The notes under the pieces: model-generated | Told to the model about the DNA's origin: nothing | What the model saw: the letters and a program-made list of their open reading frames with translations, nothing else | Databases searched by the model: none | Shown here: positions 50,907 to 59,191 of the stretch, in pieces | How the letters are laid out: the number at the start of each line of letters is the position of its first letter | Numbering within the stretch: position 1 is the first letter of the stretch | Made by a program: the position numbers and the translations under genes | Assembly: GCA_018433975.1 (NCBI GenBank) | Contig: JAHDQE010000020.1 | Span: 49,108 to 113,107, forward strand | DNA length: 64,000 nt | Direction: 5' to 3' | Source of the DNA: Ornatilinea sp. | GTDB taxonomy: Bacteria > Chloroflexota > Anaerolineae > Anaerolineales > Anaerolineaceae

Positions 50907-53087
50907 ATGTCGACTCCTGCACGCATCCTCAAAGATACCTTCGGCTACAATACTTTTCTCCCTTTACAACGCGAAGTAATTGAAAATGTACTTGCCGGCC
51001 GTGACACCCTCGCCATCATGCCAACCGGCGGTGGCAAGTCCCTGTGTTACCAGATCCCCGCCCTCCTTCTGGACGGCCTGACTCTGGTTGTCTCCCCACT
51101 CATTGCACTGATGAAAGACCAGGTGGAGCAGCTGCGCGCCAATGGGGTGCCGGCCGTCTATCTGAACAGTTCCCTTTCGCCGGAGTCCTACCGGGAAAAT
51201 ATGGAATGGGTCCGGGACGGTTTCGTTAAATTGCTTTATCTGGCCCCCGAAACCCTTCTGACCCCGCGTATTTTTGAACTGCTTTCCGGTCTCAAACTTT
51301 CTTTGCTGACCATCGATGAAGCACACTGCATCTCCGAGTGGGGTCACGATTTCCGTCCCGAATACCGCCAGCTGGTCAGTGTGCGCCAGCGCTACCCTGA
51401 GGCCGTTTGTCTGGCACTGACTGCCACCGCCACCCCGCGCGTGCGCAGCGACATCAAAAACAGCCTCAATTTCTCCCAATCGAACGAGTTCGTTGCCAGC
51501 TTCAACCGGGGAAATCTGTACCTCGAAGTGGTTCCCAAAACCGATCCCATCACACAGACCACCCAGTTTCTGAAGCGTTTCAAAGATCAATCCGGGATTA
51601 TCTATTGTTTCTCCCGCAGGCAGGTGGATGAGTTATCCGCGTATCTCACATCCAAAGGGTTCTCTGTGCGCCCCTACCATGCCGGTCTGGAGGATGCCGA
51701 GCGCCGCGCCAACCAGGAGGCCTTCATCCGGGATGATGTCCAGATCATTGTGGCGACCATCGCTTTCGGCATGGGGATCAACAAACCTAACGTCCGTTTT
51801 GTGATCCATTATGATCTGCCCAAGAGCATTGAAGGCTACTATCAGGAAATCGGCCGCGCCGGGCGGGATGGCCTGCCCGCGCACTGCCTGCTGTTATACA
51901 GCTACTCGGATGTTGCCAAACTGAATTACTTTATTGATCAAAAAGAAGGTCAGGAACGCCTCATAGCCTCGCAGCATCTGGACGCCATGGTACGGTACGC
52001 GGAAGATCAGCTCACTTGCCGCCGCAAGCCCCTGCTGGCTTACTTCGGCGAGGACTACACCGCAGAGAACTGCAAGAACTGCGACAACTGCACCGCCGCG
52101 CCCCCTGAACTGAGCGACATCACCATCCCCGCCCAAAAATTCCTTTCCTGCGTCGTCCGCACCGGAGAGAGGTTCGGCGCGGGGCATATTGCTGCTGTGC
52201 TGCTCGGTTCCGGAGCCAAAAAAGTGCTCTCTCATGAACACGAAAAGCTATCCACCTACGGTATCGGCACCGAACTGACCCAAAAACAGTGGATGCACCT
52301 TTCCCGCCAGTTGGTGCAGCTCGGCTACCTCGACCAGCAGGGCGGTTCCTTCCGGACGTTGAGTCTGACGCCCAGGGGCCGGGATGTGCTCAAGAAACGC
52401 ACCACCATCATGGGGCAGCTGCAGGAAGCCGATGCCGCTGCCGGCAGCGGAAAGGCCAGCAAAACAGAGGTGAAATACAACCACGCCCTTTTCGCCCTCC
52501 TGCGCCGGAAACGCAAGGAACTGGCCGATGCCCTCGAGGTGCCGCCCTATGTCATCTTTTCGGACCGGACACTGGTAGAAATGTGCGCTTATTACCCGCA
52601 GTCTCCCGAAAGCCTGCTTAACATCAGCGGCGTTGGACAGATCAAACTGGAAAAGTTCGGCGAACCATTTTTAGAGGTCATCAGAAACTACTGCCAGAAA
52701 CACAACCTCCGGGAAAAGGAAAAAGGTTCGCCGCGGCCGCAGCCGCGCCCGAAAAATGGCTCAGGAGGACGCACGACCCTGATTGGTGAAGCCTTCAATT
52801 CCGGTGAAAGCATCCAGGATCTGATGGAACAATATCAGGTCCGCAGGCGCACCATCCTCAACCACCTGTTGAAATTCGTCACAGCCGGGAACTCGCTTCA
52901 AAACAGCGGGGAGTTAAGCACACTCACATCCGTATCCCCCGGTGAACGGCAGGCGGTTATGCAGGCTTTTGAGGAACTCGGCACGGACTATCTTAAGCCG
53001 GTCTTTGATCAACTGGGGGGAACGATCAACTATGATGAACTGAAGGTTTTGCGATTGTTATATTTAAACAAAAGGAATCCGTCATAA
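50907..53087 (+). CDS. recQ: ATP-dependent DNA helicase RecQ
   Basis: 726 residues. Walker A MPTGGGKSL (38-46), DEAH motif IDEAHCISEWGHDFRPEY near 137-153, helicase C-terminal domain with the YHAGL and QEIGRAGRDGLP (Arg finger) motifs, a zinc site C371/C388/C391/C394, a winged-helix RQC, an HRDC domain (RRKRKELADALEVPPYVIFS, about 535-600) and a C-terminal helix-turn-helix. It unwinds recombination intermediates with 3'-5' polarity. No ribosome site; a -10 hexamer lies 6 nt upstream of ATG. Confidence 0.97.
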   Translation: MSTPARILKDTFGYNTFLPLQREVIENVLAGRDTLAIMPTGGGKSLCYQIPALLLDGLTLVVSPLIALMKDQVEQLRANGVPAVYLNSSLSPESYRENMEWVRDGFVKLLYLAPETLLTPRIFELLSGLKLSLLTIDEAHCISEWGHDFRPEYRQLVSVRQRYPEAVCLALTATATPRVRSDIKNSLNFSQSNEFVASFNRGNLYLEVVPKTDPITQTTQFLKRFKDQSGIIYCFSRRQVDELSAYLTSKGFSVRPYHAGLEDAERRANQEAFIRDDVQIIVATIAFGMGINKPNVRFVIHYDLPKSIEGYYQEIGRAGRDGLPAHCLLLYSYSDVAKLNYFIDQKEGQERLIASQHLDAMVRYAEDQLTCRRKPLLAYFGEDYTAENCKNCDNCTAAPPELSDITIPAQKFLSCVVRTGERFGAGHIAAVLLGSGAKKVLSHEHEKLSTYGIGTELTQKQWMHLSRQLVQLGYLDQQGGSFRTLSLTPRGRDVLKKRTTIMGQLQEADAAAGSGKASKTEVKYNHALFALLRRKRKELADALEVPPYVIFSDRTLVEMCAYYPQSPESLLNISGVGQIKLEKFGEPFLEVIRNYCQKHNLREKEKGSPRPQPRPKNGSGGRTTLIGEAFNSGESIQDLMEQYQVRRRTILNHLLKFVTAGNSLQNSGELSTLTSVSPGERQAVMQAFEELGTDYLKPVFDQLGGTINYDELKVLRLLYLNKRNPS

Positions 53088-53135
53088 GACCCGCGAATTC
53101 CGGTGGCAGCCGGACGGATTATTGAAAGAGATAAA

Positions 53136-53561
53136 CTATTCCCAATCCACGGAAGAATAATGCCGCAGACGCTTGACCTGCCCGCGCTGCTTTTTCTCGG
53201 CCAGCCGGCGCGCTTTTGAAGACACGGATGGTCGGGTAGGCCTTCGTTTCTTTGGCTTTTCGAGTGCTTTCTGGACCAATGTGATAAGCCGCTGGGTGGC
53301 ATCAAACCGGTTCTGTTCCTGCGTGCGGTAGCGTTTGGCTTCAATGATTAAAACCCCATCCTCCGTCGCGCGGCTGCCTGCCAGCCGGATCAAACGTTCT
53401 TTTACATCCGGCGCAAGGGAGGATGAATTACGGACATCAAACCGGAGCTGGACAGCGGACGCGACCTTATTCACGTTCTGCCCTCCTGGGCCGGACGCGC
53501 GGACAAAGTCGTATTGAATCTCGCTTTCATCAATCTTCACGGAGGATGTAATCTCAATCAT
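53136..53561 (-). CDS. arfB: Alternative ribosome-rescue factor (peptidyl-tRNA hydrolase ArfB)
   Basis: 141 residues. The catalytic GGQ is at 26-28 in RASGPGGQNVNKVASAVQLR, as in class I release factors but without codon-recognition domains. A basic C-terminal tail (KKRRPTRPSVSSKARRLAEK, then KKQRGQVKRLRHY) is the part that enters the empty mRNA channel of stalled ribosomes. It frees stalled ribosomes by hydrolysing peptidyl-tRNA. No ribosome site; TATACT lies 6 nt before the ATG. Confidence 0.93.
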   Translation of the reverse strand: MIEITSSVKIDESEIQYDFVRASGPGGQNVNKVASAVQLRFDVRNSSSLAPDVKERLIRLAGSRATEDGVLIIEAKRYRTQEQNRFDATQRLITLVQKALEKPKKRRPTRPSVSSKARRLAEKKQRGQVKRLRHYSSVDWE

Positions 53562-53567
53562 GGATTA

Positions 53568-53573
53568 AGTATA
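53568..53573 (-). promoter_or_regulatory. Extended -10 element 6 nt before the arfB ATG
   Basis: On the minus strand TGATATACT (TG, one base, hexamer), then TTAATCC-type 6-nt gap, then ATG 53561. No -35. Predicts a leaderless mRNA. Confidence 0.55.
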
Positions 53574-53661
53574 TCAGGTCAGTGCAAAGACATCCCAACG
53601 GGGAGTGTAAAACTTATCGTGGTTACCTACTTTTTTCAATTTACACTATGCTTTTAAACAG

Positions 53662-53688
53662 GATAATAGACACTTTTTGTCTATTATC
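53662..53688 (-). terminator. 11-bp perfect hairpin downstream of the nuclease gene
   Basis: GATAATAGACA (53662-53672) pairs with TGTCTATTATC (53678-53688) around CTTTT. It lies 190 nt beyond the nuclease stop; it could be its terminator or an operator. T-tract is weak. Confidence 0.45.
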
Positions 53689-53878
53689 TTATATAAAAAT
53701 CACTTTACTTTCTTCTATTCTGTGATTTCCCTCCTTGTTTCACCATAGTAGCGACGCACAACTTCCGGGCTGGGAAGATTTAAAGAACTACGCATAGAAA
53801 GCGCATTTCTCTATATTTCCGTGTGATTCCGTAACTACAGCGACCAACCCGGTGGCCTCATTCCGGACCAGCCTGACC

Positions 53879-54892
53879 TCACCCCTCCTTCGTCACCACC
53901 TTCACCGAAACCGGTTTGTGGTCACTCGTCTTTTCCTTCTTATTGAGCGGCGCGTTAATCAGGTCGTGGATCTCATGCTCCACCATTCCCGCCTGGGAAT
54001 CGATCCGCCAGGGCAGAGAATCATCCACCAGCCCCTGAGTGAACAGGATGTGGTCCAGCAGGATATGGGTCGGCCTGTCGGGATCCACAAAATCTTTAAA
54101 ATCCACCGTCCAGCGCAAATCATCCGGGAAATCGAAAAGGGCATGGTTCAGGTATTTGCTGGCCGCAAAGATATCCCCCTGAACGTTCGAGATCAGGTCA
54201 AAGAAAAGATAGAGCTGCTCAAAATATTCTTTTCCCGGCCCATCATTGAGGTCTCCCATCACGAAGATGGCCGGTTTCTCCAACTGTTGGAACTTGGCAT
54301 CGATATACTGGCGCACATTGGCGGCCTCGGTGGTCATCTTGATCCGGGCTTTCAGCGCATCACGGATGAATTCCTCCCGCTCGGTTCCCCCCGCGTTCCA
54401 CATGCTTTCCCCGCGGTTAACAAATTTGCTTTTGAGGTGCAGCCCAATGAATTCCACCCGGAAACCGTTCCAATCCAGCACCAGCACCTGCGGATGCCGG
54501 TAATGGCGGTGGCGCACCTGCTCAAATTCTCCCCAGAAGTGAACATCCCAGCTGGTGCTGGTGAAAGCATCCCAGGTATCTACGGGCAGCAGGGAAGCCA
54601 TCCCGGAGAGGTTTTTGCGCACCAGGAACCACATCCATTGGCTGCCGCTTATCCCATAACGGCCATCGCCTGCCTTAACCGCCTGCCATTTCCCACCCAG
54701 CAGGTCATTCGCAAACGAATCAATGCTCTCCTCTCCGCACGGCCCTTCCACCAGACACAAAATATCTGGATCCATCCATTCGATCTCTTTCACGACCGCA
54801 TCACGGCGGGCTTCTTCCGCCGCACTGGGAGCCTCTTTCAACAAGCGTTCCAGGTGTTCCACATTCCAACTGGTAATCTTAAGGTTTCCCAT
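53879..54892 (-). CDS. Endonuclease/exonuclease/phosphatase (EEP) family protein
   Basis: 337 residues with the EEP metal-site order: TSWNVEHLERLL at the start, CLVEGPCGEE, FIGLHLKSKF, VMGDLNDGPG (catalytic Asp/Asn), and SDHKPVSVKV at the end (Asp-His pair). No signal peptide. The family includes DNases, AP endonucleases, phosphodiesterases and sphingomyelinases; a long insert (KYLNHALFDFPDDLRWTVDF) hinders assignment. ATG 54892 follows AGGAGG. Confidence 0.85.
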   Translation of the reverse strand: MGNLKITSWNVEHLERLLKEAPSAAEEARRDAVVKEIEWMDPDILCLVEGPCGEESIDSFANDLLGGKWQAVKAGDGRYGISGSQWMWFLVRKNLSGMASLLPVDTWDAFTSTSWDVHFWGEFEQVRHRHYRHPQVLVLDWNGFRVEFIGLHLKSKFVNRGESMWNAGGTEREEFIRDALKARIKMTTEAANVRQYIDAKFQQLEKPAIFVMGDLNDGPGKEYFEQLYLFFDLISNVQGDIFAASKYLNHALFDFPDDLRWTVDFKDFVDPDRPTHILLDHILFTQGLVDDSLPWRIDSQAGMVEHEIHDLINAPLNKKEKTSDHKPVSVKVVTKEG

Positions 54893-55018
54893 TTTTCCTC
54901 CTGTGCCTGCGAATGCCGGGCGGCCGCCCGGTCGGAAAAAAACTTTCTCGATACATTCATTATAGGATTCCTGAAATGAAAAGGGAATATCCGGATCATT
55001 CCCTGTGCAGAGTCCAAA

Positions 55019-55048
55019 AACACCGCCCGGAGGATCCGGAGCGGTGTT
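55019..55048 (-). terminator. Terminator after the rhodanese gene
   Basis: AACACCGC (55019-55026) pairs with GCGGTGTT (55041-55048), inner CCGG repeats; minus-strand tail TTTTTGG, plus-strand tail GATTTTTC, so it can act in both directions. Confidence 0.75.
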
Positions 55049-55191
55049 GATTTTTCAAAAAAGATTTCACTTCCCCCCAATTCCCCTGAACGCAGCAAAA
55101 AATCTCCGGCAGCCCGAAAGCAGCGCAGAGATTCTTCTTTCCCTGCAGCCGCTTAGAGCAGCACACAGGGAATCGTTGTGTTTTTCAAATC

Positions 55192-55686
55192 TCAGTTTGA
55201 ACTCTCCACCGGATAGCCGGCCTCCTGCCAGGGCTGAAAACCGCCCAGAATAGGGGTCACATTATCAAAGCCATTGTCTTTAAGGATTTGCGCCGCACGG
55301 GCGCTCGATTCTTCAGCCGGTCAGGTACAGTAGGGGATAATCCAATCCGAAGGCTCCAGTTCATCCACCCGGCTGTCCAGCTCCGTCAGCGGGATGGATA
55401 AAGCGCCGGTGATATGCGCGGCCTGATAAGAACCGGCGCTGCGGACATCCACAAACACCGCCGTACCCATATCATAGGCAGTTTTTGCGTCCTTAAGGGT
55501 AACCCGCTTGATATCCGAGGTTTCCCCCAGAACGGTCACCAATTTGGGCCCCGTCGAATTGTCGGAAGGAGGTTTCCAAAAAGACAGGACCATTACTGCG
55601 GCGACAATCACCACGCCCAAAGCAATGATCCAGATCGGCCAGATCCTTTTTTTATTTTGGCTTCTATGTTTCTTCTTGCGTGACAC
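55192..55686 (-). CDS. Membrane-anchored rhodanese; in-frame TGA likely read as selenocysteine
   Basis: GTG start at 55686 with AAGGAG 6 nt upstream. Residues 1-40 hold a basic tail and one membrane helix (IWPIWIIALGVVIVAAVMVL); a rhodanese domain follows (VFVDVRSAGSYQAAHITGAL). Codon 122 is TGA (55321-55323), giving IIPYCT-TGA-PAEESSARAA. The same frame runs 42 more codons through the expected C-terminus (LKDNGFDNV, LGGFQPWQEAGYPVE) to TGA 55192. The catalytic Cys is two residues before the TGA, so the product would carry Cys-Thr-Sec. Cys homologues have Cys at this place. If the TGA is a true stop the gene is a truncated pseudogene. Total 164 residues if read through. Confidence 0.7.
55282..55323 (-). 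promoter_or_regulatory. Candidate bacterial SECIS element at the internal TGA
   Basis: Minus strand, directly after the TGA: 16 nt, then GCGCC-CGUGC-GGCGC (55304 to 55290), a 5-bp G+C stem with a 5-nt loop containing GU at 23-24 nt from the UGA. Three more pairs (AAG with CTT at 55311-55313 and 55282-55284) close an internal loop. Loop G in the first two positions and 16-37 nt spacing are features reported for bacterial SECIS. Confidence 0.55.
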
Positions 55687-55748
55687 CGTAATCTCCTTAC
55701 AACCGGCACCATGAACCGATAGCTTTTTAACGCCGTCTGAAATATACT

Positions 55749-55791
55749 TTTATTGCTATATAAGACAAATTATATCTTATATAGCAATAAA
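55749..55791. repeat. Perfect 17-bp inverted repeat upstream of the rhodanese gene
   Basis: TTTATTGCTATATAAGA (55749-55765) and its exact reverse complement (55775-55791) flank a 9-nt loop CAAATTATA. It lies 63 nt upstream of the rhodanese GTG and downstream of the pyrophosphatase terminator. Likely an operator or a small mobile palindrome. Confidence 0.8.
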
Positions 55792-55899
55792 TAAAAGCCT
55801 CCTGATAAAGGTTTGATGAACTTCCCCTCTCAAAACGATGGCCGGTTGGGGTCAGGGACCGATCCGGCGTCAAAGGAATTTACCCCGCGCAGTTTAAAA

Positions 55900-55929
55900 A
55901 AGAGAAGCTGCGGTGAAGCAGCTCCTCTT
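55900..55929 (-). terminator. Terminator after the pyrophosphatase gene
   Basis: A 12-pair stem with one mismatch (55900-55911 with 55918-55929); minus-strand tail CTTTTTTAAAC. Confidence 0.88.
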
Positions 55930-55957
55930 GTCTGTCGAAAATATCGATCTTTACGAT

Positions 55958-56569
55958 CTAACGACCGTACATATTGTCATAATCGGTAATCGAGGCCTGG
56001 ACAACCTTTTCAGCGTGCTCGCAGCCGTAGATTCCCTCAATGGTCATCGGGTTATCTTTGCCGAACACCAGCTTATAGGTTGCAAAATAGTGCCGGATGC
56101 GTTCAATCATTAAAGTCGGCAAATCCTCAATATCGTTCACGTTTCCCCAGAAACTGTCGTTCTTGAGAACTGCGATGATCTTGTCGTCCGCTTCTCCGCC
56201 GTCAATTGCCTGAATCCCCCCCACTACGCGTGCCTGAAGGATGATTTCCGATTTGGAAATTGGCCGTTCGCTGATCACGCAGATATCCAGCGGATCTCCG
56301 TCGCCCCGCTCCGACTTAGGAGATAATCTCTTGATCTCATCGCCACAATAAGTCTGGGGAATAAATCCGTACAAAACCGGCGGCTGGGAAGAGGTTCTTT
56401 GCGGGCGATCGACTCGTAAGTAACCGGTTTCTTTATCAACTTCATACTTCACCAGATCAAAGGGGGTGATCTCAATATAAGCATGTACAACGCTTGGCGG
56501 GTTTGGGCCTACTCCCAGACCGTGCCAGGGATGGGGTCTCCAACGATAAAAAGGACTTGGAAAATTCAT
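55958..56569 (-). CDS. ppa: Inorganic pyrophosphatase, family I
   Basis: 203 residues. Active-site blocks: [15 protein letters not shown] (41-55, substrate Lys and Glu), [12 protein letters not shown], and the metal-binding [11 protein letters not shown] near 88-97, with a later [16 protein letters not shown] and [12 protein letters not shown]. It hydrolyses pyrophosphate in the cytoplasm and drives biosynthesis. ATG 56569 is chosen because AGGAGG lies 6 nt upstream; a longer frame to 56656 is non-conserved. Ends in a strong terminator. Confidence 0.95.
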   Translation of the reverse strand: MNFPSPFYRWRPHPWHGLGVGPNPPSVVHAYIEITPFDLVKYEVDKETGYLRVDRPQRTSSQPPVLYGFIPQTYCGDEIKRLSPKSERGDGDPLDICVISERPISKSEIILQARVVGGIQAIDGGEADDKIIAVLKNDSFWGNVNDIEDLPTLMIERIRHYFATYKLVFGKDNPMTIEGIYGCEHAEKVVQASITDYDNMYGR

Positions 56570-56654
56570 CACTCTCCTCCTATTTTCTCCTTCATTTTGC
56601 ATTTGGATATTACCTCTCTTTTCAAATTGCGAAACCAGGACAATCCATAAGTAC

Positions 56655-56660
56655 ATTATA
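56655..56660 (-). promoter_or_regulatory. -10 element of the pyrophosphatase gene
   Basis: TATAAT on the minus strand, about 85 nt before ATG 56569. No strong -35 (TTTCGA at 17 nt). Confidence 0.4.
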
Positions 56661-56753
56661 AGCTCAGAAAGTCATTTTCGAAACAAAATCTGTCTGCACA
56701 TATTTTCAGTCGAAGCATATAAACGGCCAGGCACACCCGTGCCTGGCCCCAAT

Positions 56754-57080
56754 CTACACCAACCACCCCACTTCATCCCAATCCACCCGGCCGGAGGCGT
56801 TGAATTTAACGCCTTCTTCCTCCAGAAGTTGGCGCTGAAGAGATGTGCCGATTCCATCTCCATGCACACTGATCTTTCCCTGACTGTTGATGACCCGCTG
56901 CCAGGGGACATCCGATCCGGACCTGAGCGCCGACATGGCATACCCCACCATCCGCGGCGTGCAGCCTCCCACAATGCGGGCAATCTGTCCATACGAAGCG
57001 ACCCTGCCGGGTGGGATCTGCCGCACAATGCTGTAAATTCGTTCATACAGCGGACGTTTTTCCGATTTCTTTCCGTTCAT
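56754..57080 (-). CDS. Alkyltransferase-like protein (ATL)
   Basis: 108 residues, the classic ATL length. It keeps the O6-alkylguanine DNA alkyltransferase fold (VASYGQIARIVGGCTPRMVG, with the base-flipping Arg 43), but the catalytic PCHR motif is PWQR (59-62): the acceptor Cys is replaced by Trp. ATLs therefore do not repair but bind alkylated guanine and hand it to nucleotide excision repair. I start at ATG 57080, about 7 nt after GGGGAAG; ATG 57086 and 57110 are alternatives. Confidence 0.92.
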   Translation of the reverse strand: MNGKKSEKRPLYERIYSIVRQIPPGRVASYGQIARIVGGCTPRMVGYAMSALRSGSDVPWQRVINSQGKISVHGDGIGTSLQRQLLEEEGVKFNASGRVDWDEVGWLV

Positions 57081-57162
57081 CTGCATCTTCCCCGGACCTG
57101 CACAAGGCATTAGCCAAACTCTGCTTTGCCCCTGCCCTTCCTCCTCTCCCCGGATATAAAAA

Positions 57163-57753
57163 TCACCGCCGAAGCAGACGCATGAGCGCAGCTGCCGCCC
57201 CCAACCCGACCATCAGCACCGCCCCGCTGCCGCAAATCAACCCATTGGGAGAAGAAGTGGTCTCTTCCTCCTCCTCACAATACACTTCATCCGTCCAGCG
57301 GTCCGGATCATAAGGGCATTCCCAATCCTTCTCCTCAACATCATCGGGTTTTGCCTTCCAGCGTGCCGGCAGGATGCAGGAATCAACATCTTCCACAAAC
57401 GCGCAGCGCCGGGCCACTTTGTTGATGACCATATCGCTGCAGTCTCCATGGACTCCGCTGTGCCCTTCGGTGCAGCAGAATTCATTCTTAAAATGGGTGC
57501 AGATGGGTTCAATTTCCACCAGAGTGTAATCGGCCGGGCATACCGCGGATGGAGAATACCCCAACACCTCCCAACCCTCTGGCGGGTTACAGTCCATGCA
57601 CTCATCCCCGCCAAAAATCTCGGCGCACTGCTGGGTCTCGTGATTGACCACCACTTTAGGCGGCGCAGGAGCCGCTGTAACGTGCTCCCAGGATGTCACA
57701 ACACCCAGCAAGACCAAAATAACAACCGCTGCTGACCATACTTTCGATCTCAT
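57163..57753 (-). CDS. Secreted Cys-rich protein with C-terminal membrane helix
   Basis: 196 residues. Signal peptide (MRSKVWSAAVVILVLLGVVTS), then a ~120-residue domain with about 14 Cys (CAEIFGGDECMDC, ICTHFKNEFCC, GDCSDMVINKVARRC, WECPYDPDRW), likely disulfide-bonded. A Glu-rich spacer (EEEEETTSSPNG) leads to a single C-terminal membrane helix (GSGAVLMVGLGAAAALMRLL) and RR. Helix plus basic tail resembles a sorting signal, but no known tripartite motif is complete. No family recognised. ATG 57753 follows GGAAGGG. Confidence 0.7.
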   Translation of the reverse strand: MRSKVWSAAVVILVLLGVVTSWEHVTAAPAPPKVVVNHETQQCAEIFGGDECMDCNPPEGWEVLGYSPSAVCPADYTLVEIEPICTHFKNEFCCTEGHSGVHGDCSDMVINKVARRCAFVEDVDSCILPARWKAKPDDVEEKDWECPYDPDRWTDEVYCEEEEETTSSPNGLICGSGAVLMVGLGAAAALMRLLRR

Positions 57754-57924
57754 CTTTTGCCCTTCCCTTTTCCTTGAAGCATGATTTTGTTCAGGTAAAA
57801 CCATACGGCGGCAATGGCCTGATACTTCGATTATAGGGAGAACTTCAGCAAAAGAAAATCCCCCAGCCGGATTGGCCTGCGGGGGGATCGCAAATGACTC
57901 AAGTTGCATCTCAGGGGCTAGGAT

Positions 57925-59019
57925 TTACACAAATTCTTTGACAGCTTCTTTTAACGCTGCTAGGGCTTTCTCCATCAAGTCCGGGTCCGCCTGAGAGCCC
58001 ATGTGCCCCAACCGGAAAATCTTACCGGCCAGCGGGCCATAGCTGCCGCCCACTACCATGCCTTGCCGGCGCAGGCGGGTATCCAGTTCCTGCCAGGAGA
58101 GCCCTTCGGGAATGTTCACTGCGGTCACGGTCGGTGAAGAGACCGCCTCGGGTCTGGGGAAAAGCTCCAGCCCCATTCCCTGGACTCCCTCGCGGCACAT
58201 TGCGGCCACTTTTTCGTGCCGGGCAAAACCATTTGCCAGACCTTCCCGCAGAACTTTTTCGGTGCCCGCATAAGTTGCCGCCACCCCTGCCCAGTTTGGT
58301 GTATACGGAAAGTAGAACTGCTCCTGCGCGGTCTGGAAAGGCAGCAAGGCATCATAACCGGCATAGTTCACTTCCTGAATGATCTCCCAGGCGCGTTCGC
58401 TGACGGCCACATAAGCCATGCTGGGCGGCACGGCCAGGCACTTCTGGGACCCGCCCAAAGCAAGATCAACATGCCATTCATCCGTCAGGACCGGCGTGCC
58501 TGCGGCACTGGCGACCGAATCCATATATAACAGCGGCACGCCGTGCTTTTCCTTTAACCGCCCCAGCTCCGCAATGGGGTTCAACGTGCCCGAAGGTGTT
58601 TCGCAATGCACTACCGTGATCATCTTGGGCTTGAATTCGACAATAGCTTGCTCAACCCGCTCCCAGTCATGGAGGGTCTCATCATACCCAAACCCGACCA
58701 CTTCCACTTCCGCGCCAATGCTTTTCGCCAGATCCCCCATCCCAAAGCCGAAAACACCGGTCGCCACCGCCAGAACGCGGTCGCCGGGAACAATACAGCT
58801 CTTCATGGCCCCCCACAGTGCCAGCATACCTTCCCCGGTCTGAATCACGACGCGATTCTTCGTGCCAAAAATCTTTTGCAGATTGGCCTCCGTCCGGTTA
58901 TACAGATCCAGAAATTCAGGCTCCAGGTCTGAAGAACCATAATTGATCTGATACGCTTCCAGAACTTCTTGGGCCACCTTTACAGGGCCGGGTACCATGG
59001 GGATCGGATAGGTTTGCAT
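57925..59019 (-). CDS. Class V aminotransferase (serine/alanine-glyoxylate type)
   Basis: 364 residues, fold type I PLP enzyme. The PLP Lys is K193 in GGSQKCLAVPPS and the pyridine-binding Asp is D167 in LLYMDSVASAAG. The start VPGPVKVAQEVLEAY and ETPSGTLNPIAELG are typical of the serine-pyruvate/alanine-glyoxylate aminotransferase group, involved in glyoxylate, serine or purine-linked (ureidoglycine) metabolism. The exact amino donor is not decidable. ATG 59019 follows AAGGAG. Confidence 0.9.
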   Translation of the reverse strand: MQTYPIPMVPGPVKVAQEVLEAYQINYGSSDLEPEFLDLYNRTEANLQKIFGTKNRVVIQTGEGMLALWGAMKSCIVPGDRVLAVATGVFGFGMGDLAKSIGAEVEVVGFGYDETLHDWERVEQAIVEFKPKMITVVHCETPSGTLNPIAELGRLKEKHGVPLLYMDSVASAAGTPVLTDEWHVDLALGGSQKCLAVPPSMAYVAVSERAWEIIQEVNYAGYDALLPFQTAQEQFYFPYTPNWAGVAATYAGTEKVLREGLANGFARHEKVAAMCREGVQGMGLELFPRPEAVSSPTVTAVNIPEGLSWQELDTRLRRQGMVVGGSYGPLAGKIFRLGHMGSQADPDLMEKALAALKEAVKEFV

Positions 59020-59118
59020 TACAGCTCCTTACAAATAAAAGATTTTTTGCTTCTCGCTCGCACTCGGGAAGGCTCATACCGTGTAGGGTGATTTAACTAC
59101 TGGACCGTCGTTGAATCT

Positions 59119-59124
59119 ATTATA
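59119..59124 (-). promoter_or_regulatory. -10 element upstream of the aminotransferase gene
   Basis: TATAAT on the minus strand about 100 nt before ATG 59019, without a clear -35. Confidence 0.35.
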
Positions 59125-59165
59125 ACAAGCACAGCAAACAATAAAATATCCCTTTTAAGATAAAA

Positions 59166-59191
59166 AACCCACAGAACACTGTCTGTGGGTT
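59166..59191 (-). terminator. Terminator after the 28-residue peptide gene
   Basis: A 10-bp stem (59166-59175 with 59182-59191), 6-nt loop; minus-strand tail GGGTTTTTTATC. About 120 nt beyond the small gene's stop. Confidence 0.8.

Larger units (their letters stand above)
53562..53878. other. Intergenic region with hairpin between arfB and the nuclease gene
   Basis: About 320 bp, no gene. It holds the arfB promoter (53568) and the hairpin at 53662-53688. Confidence 0.5.
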
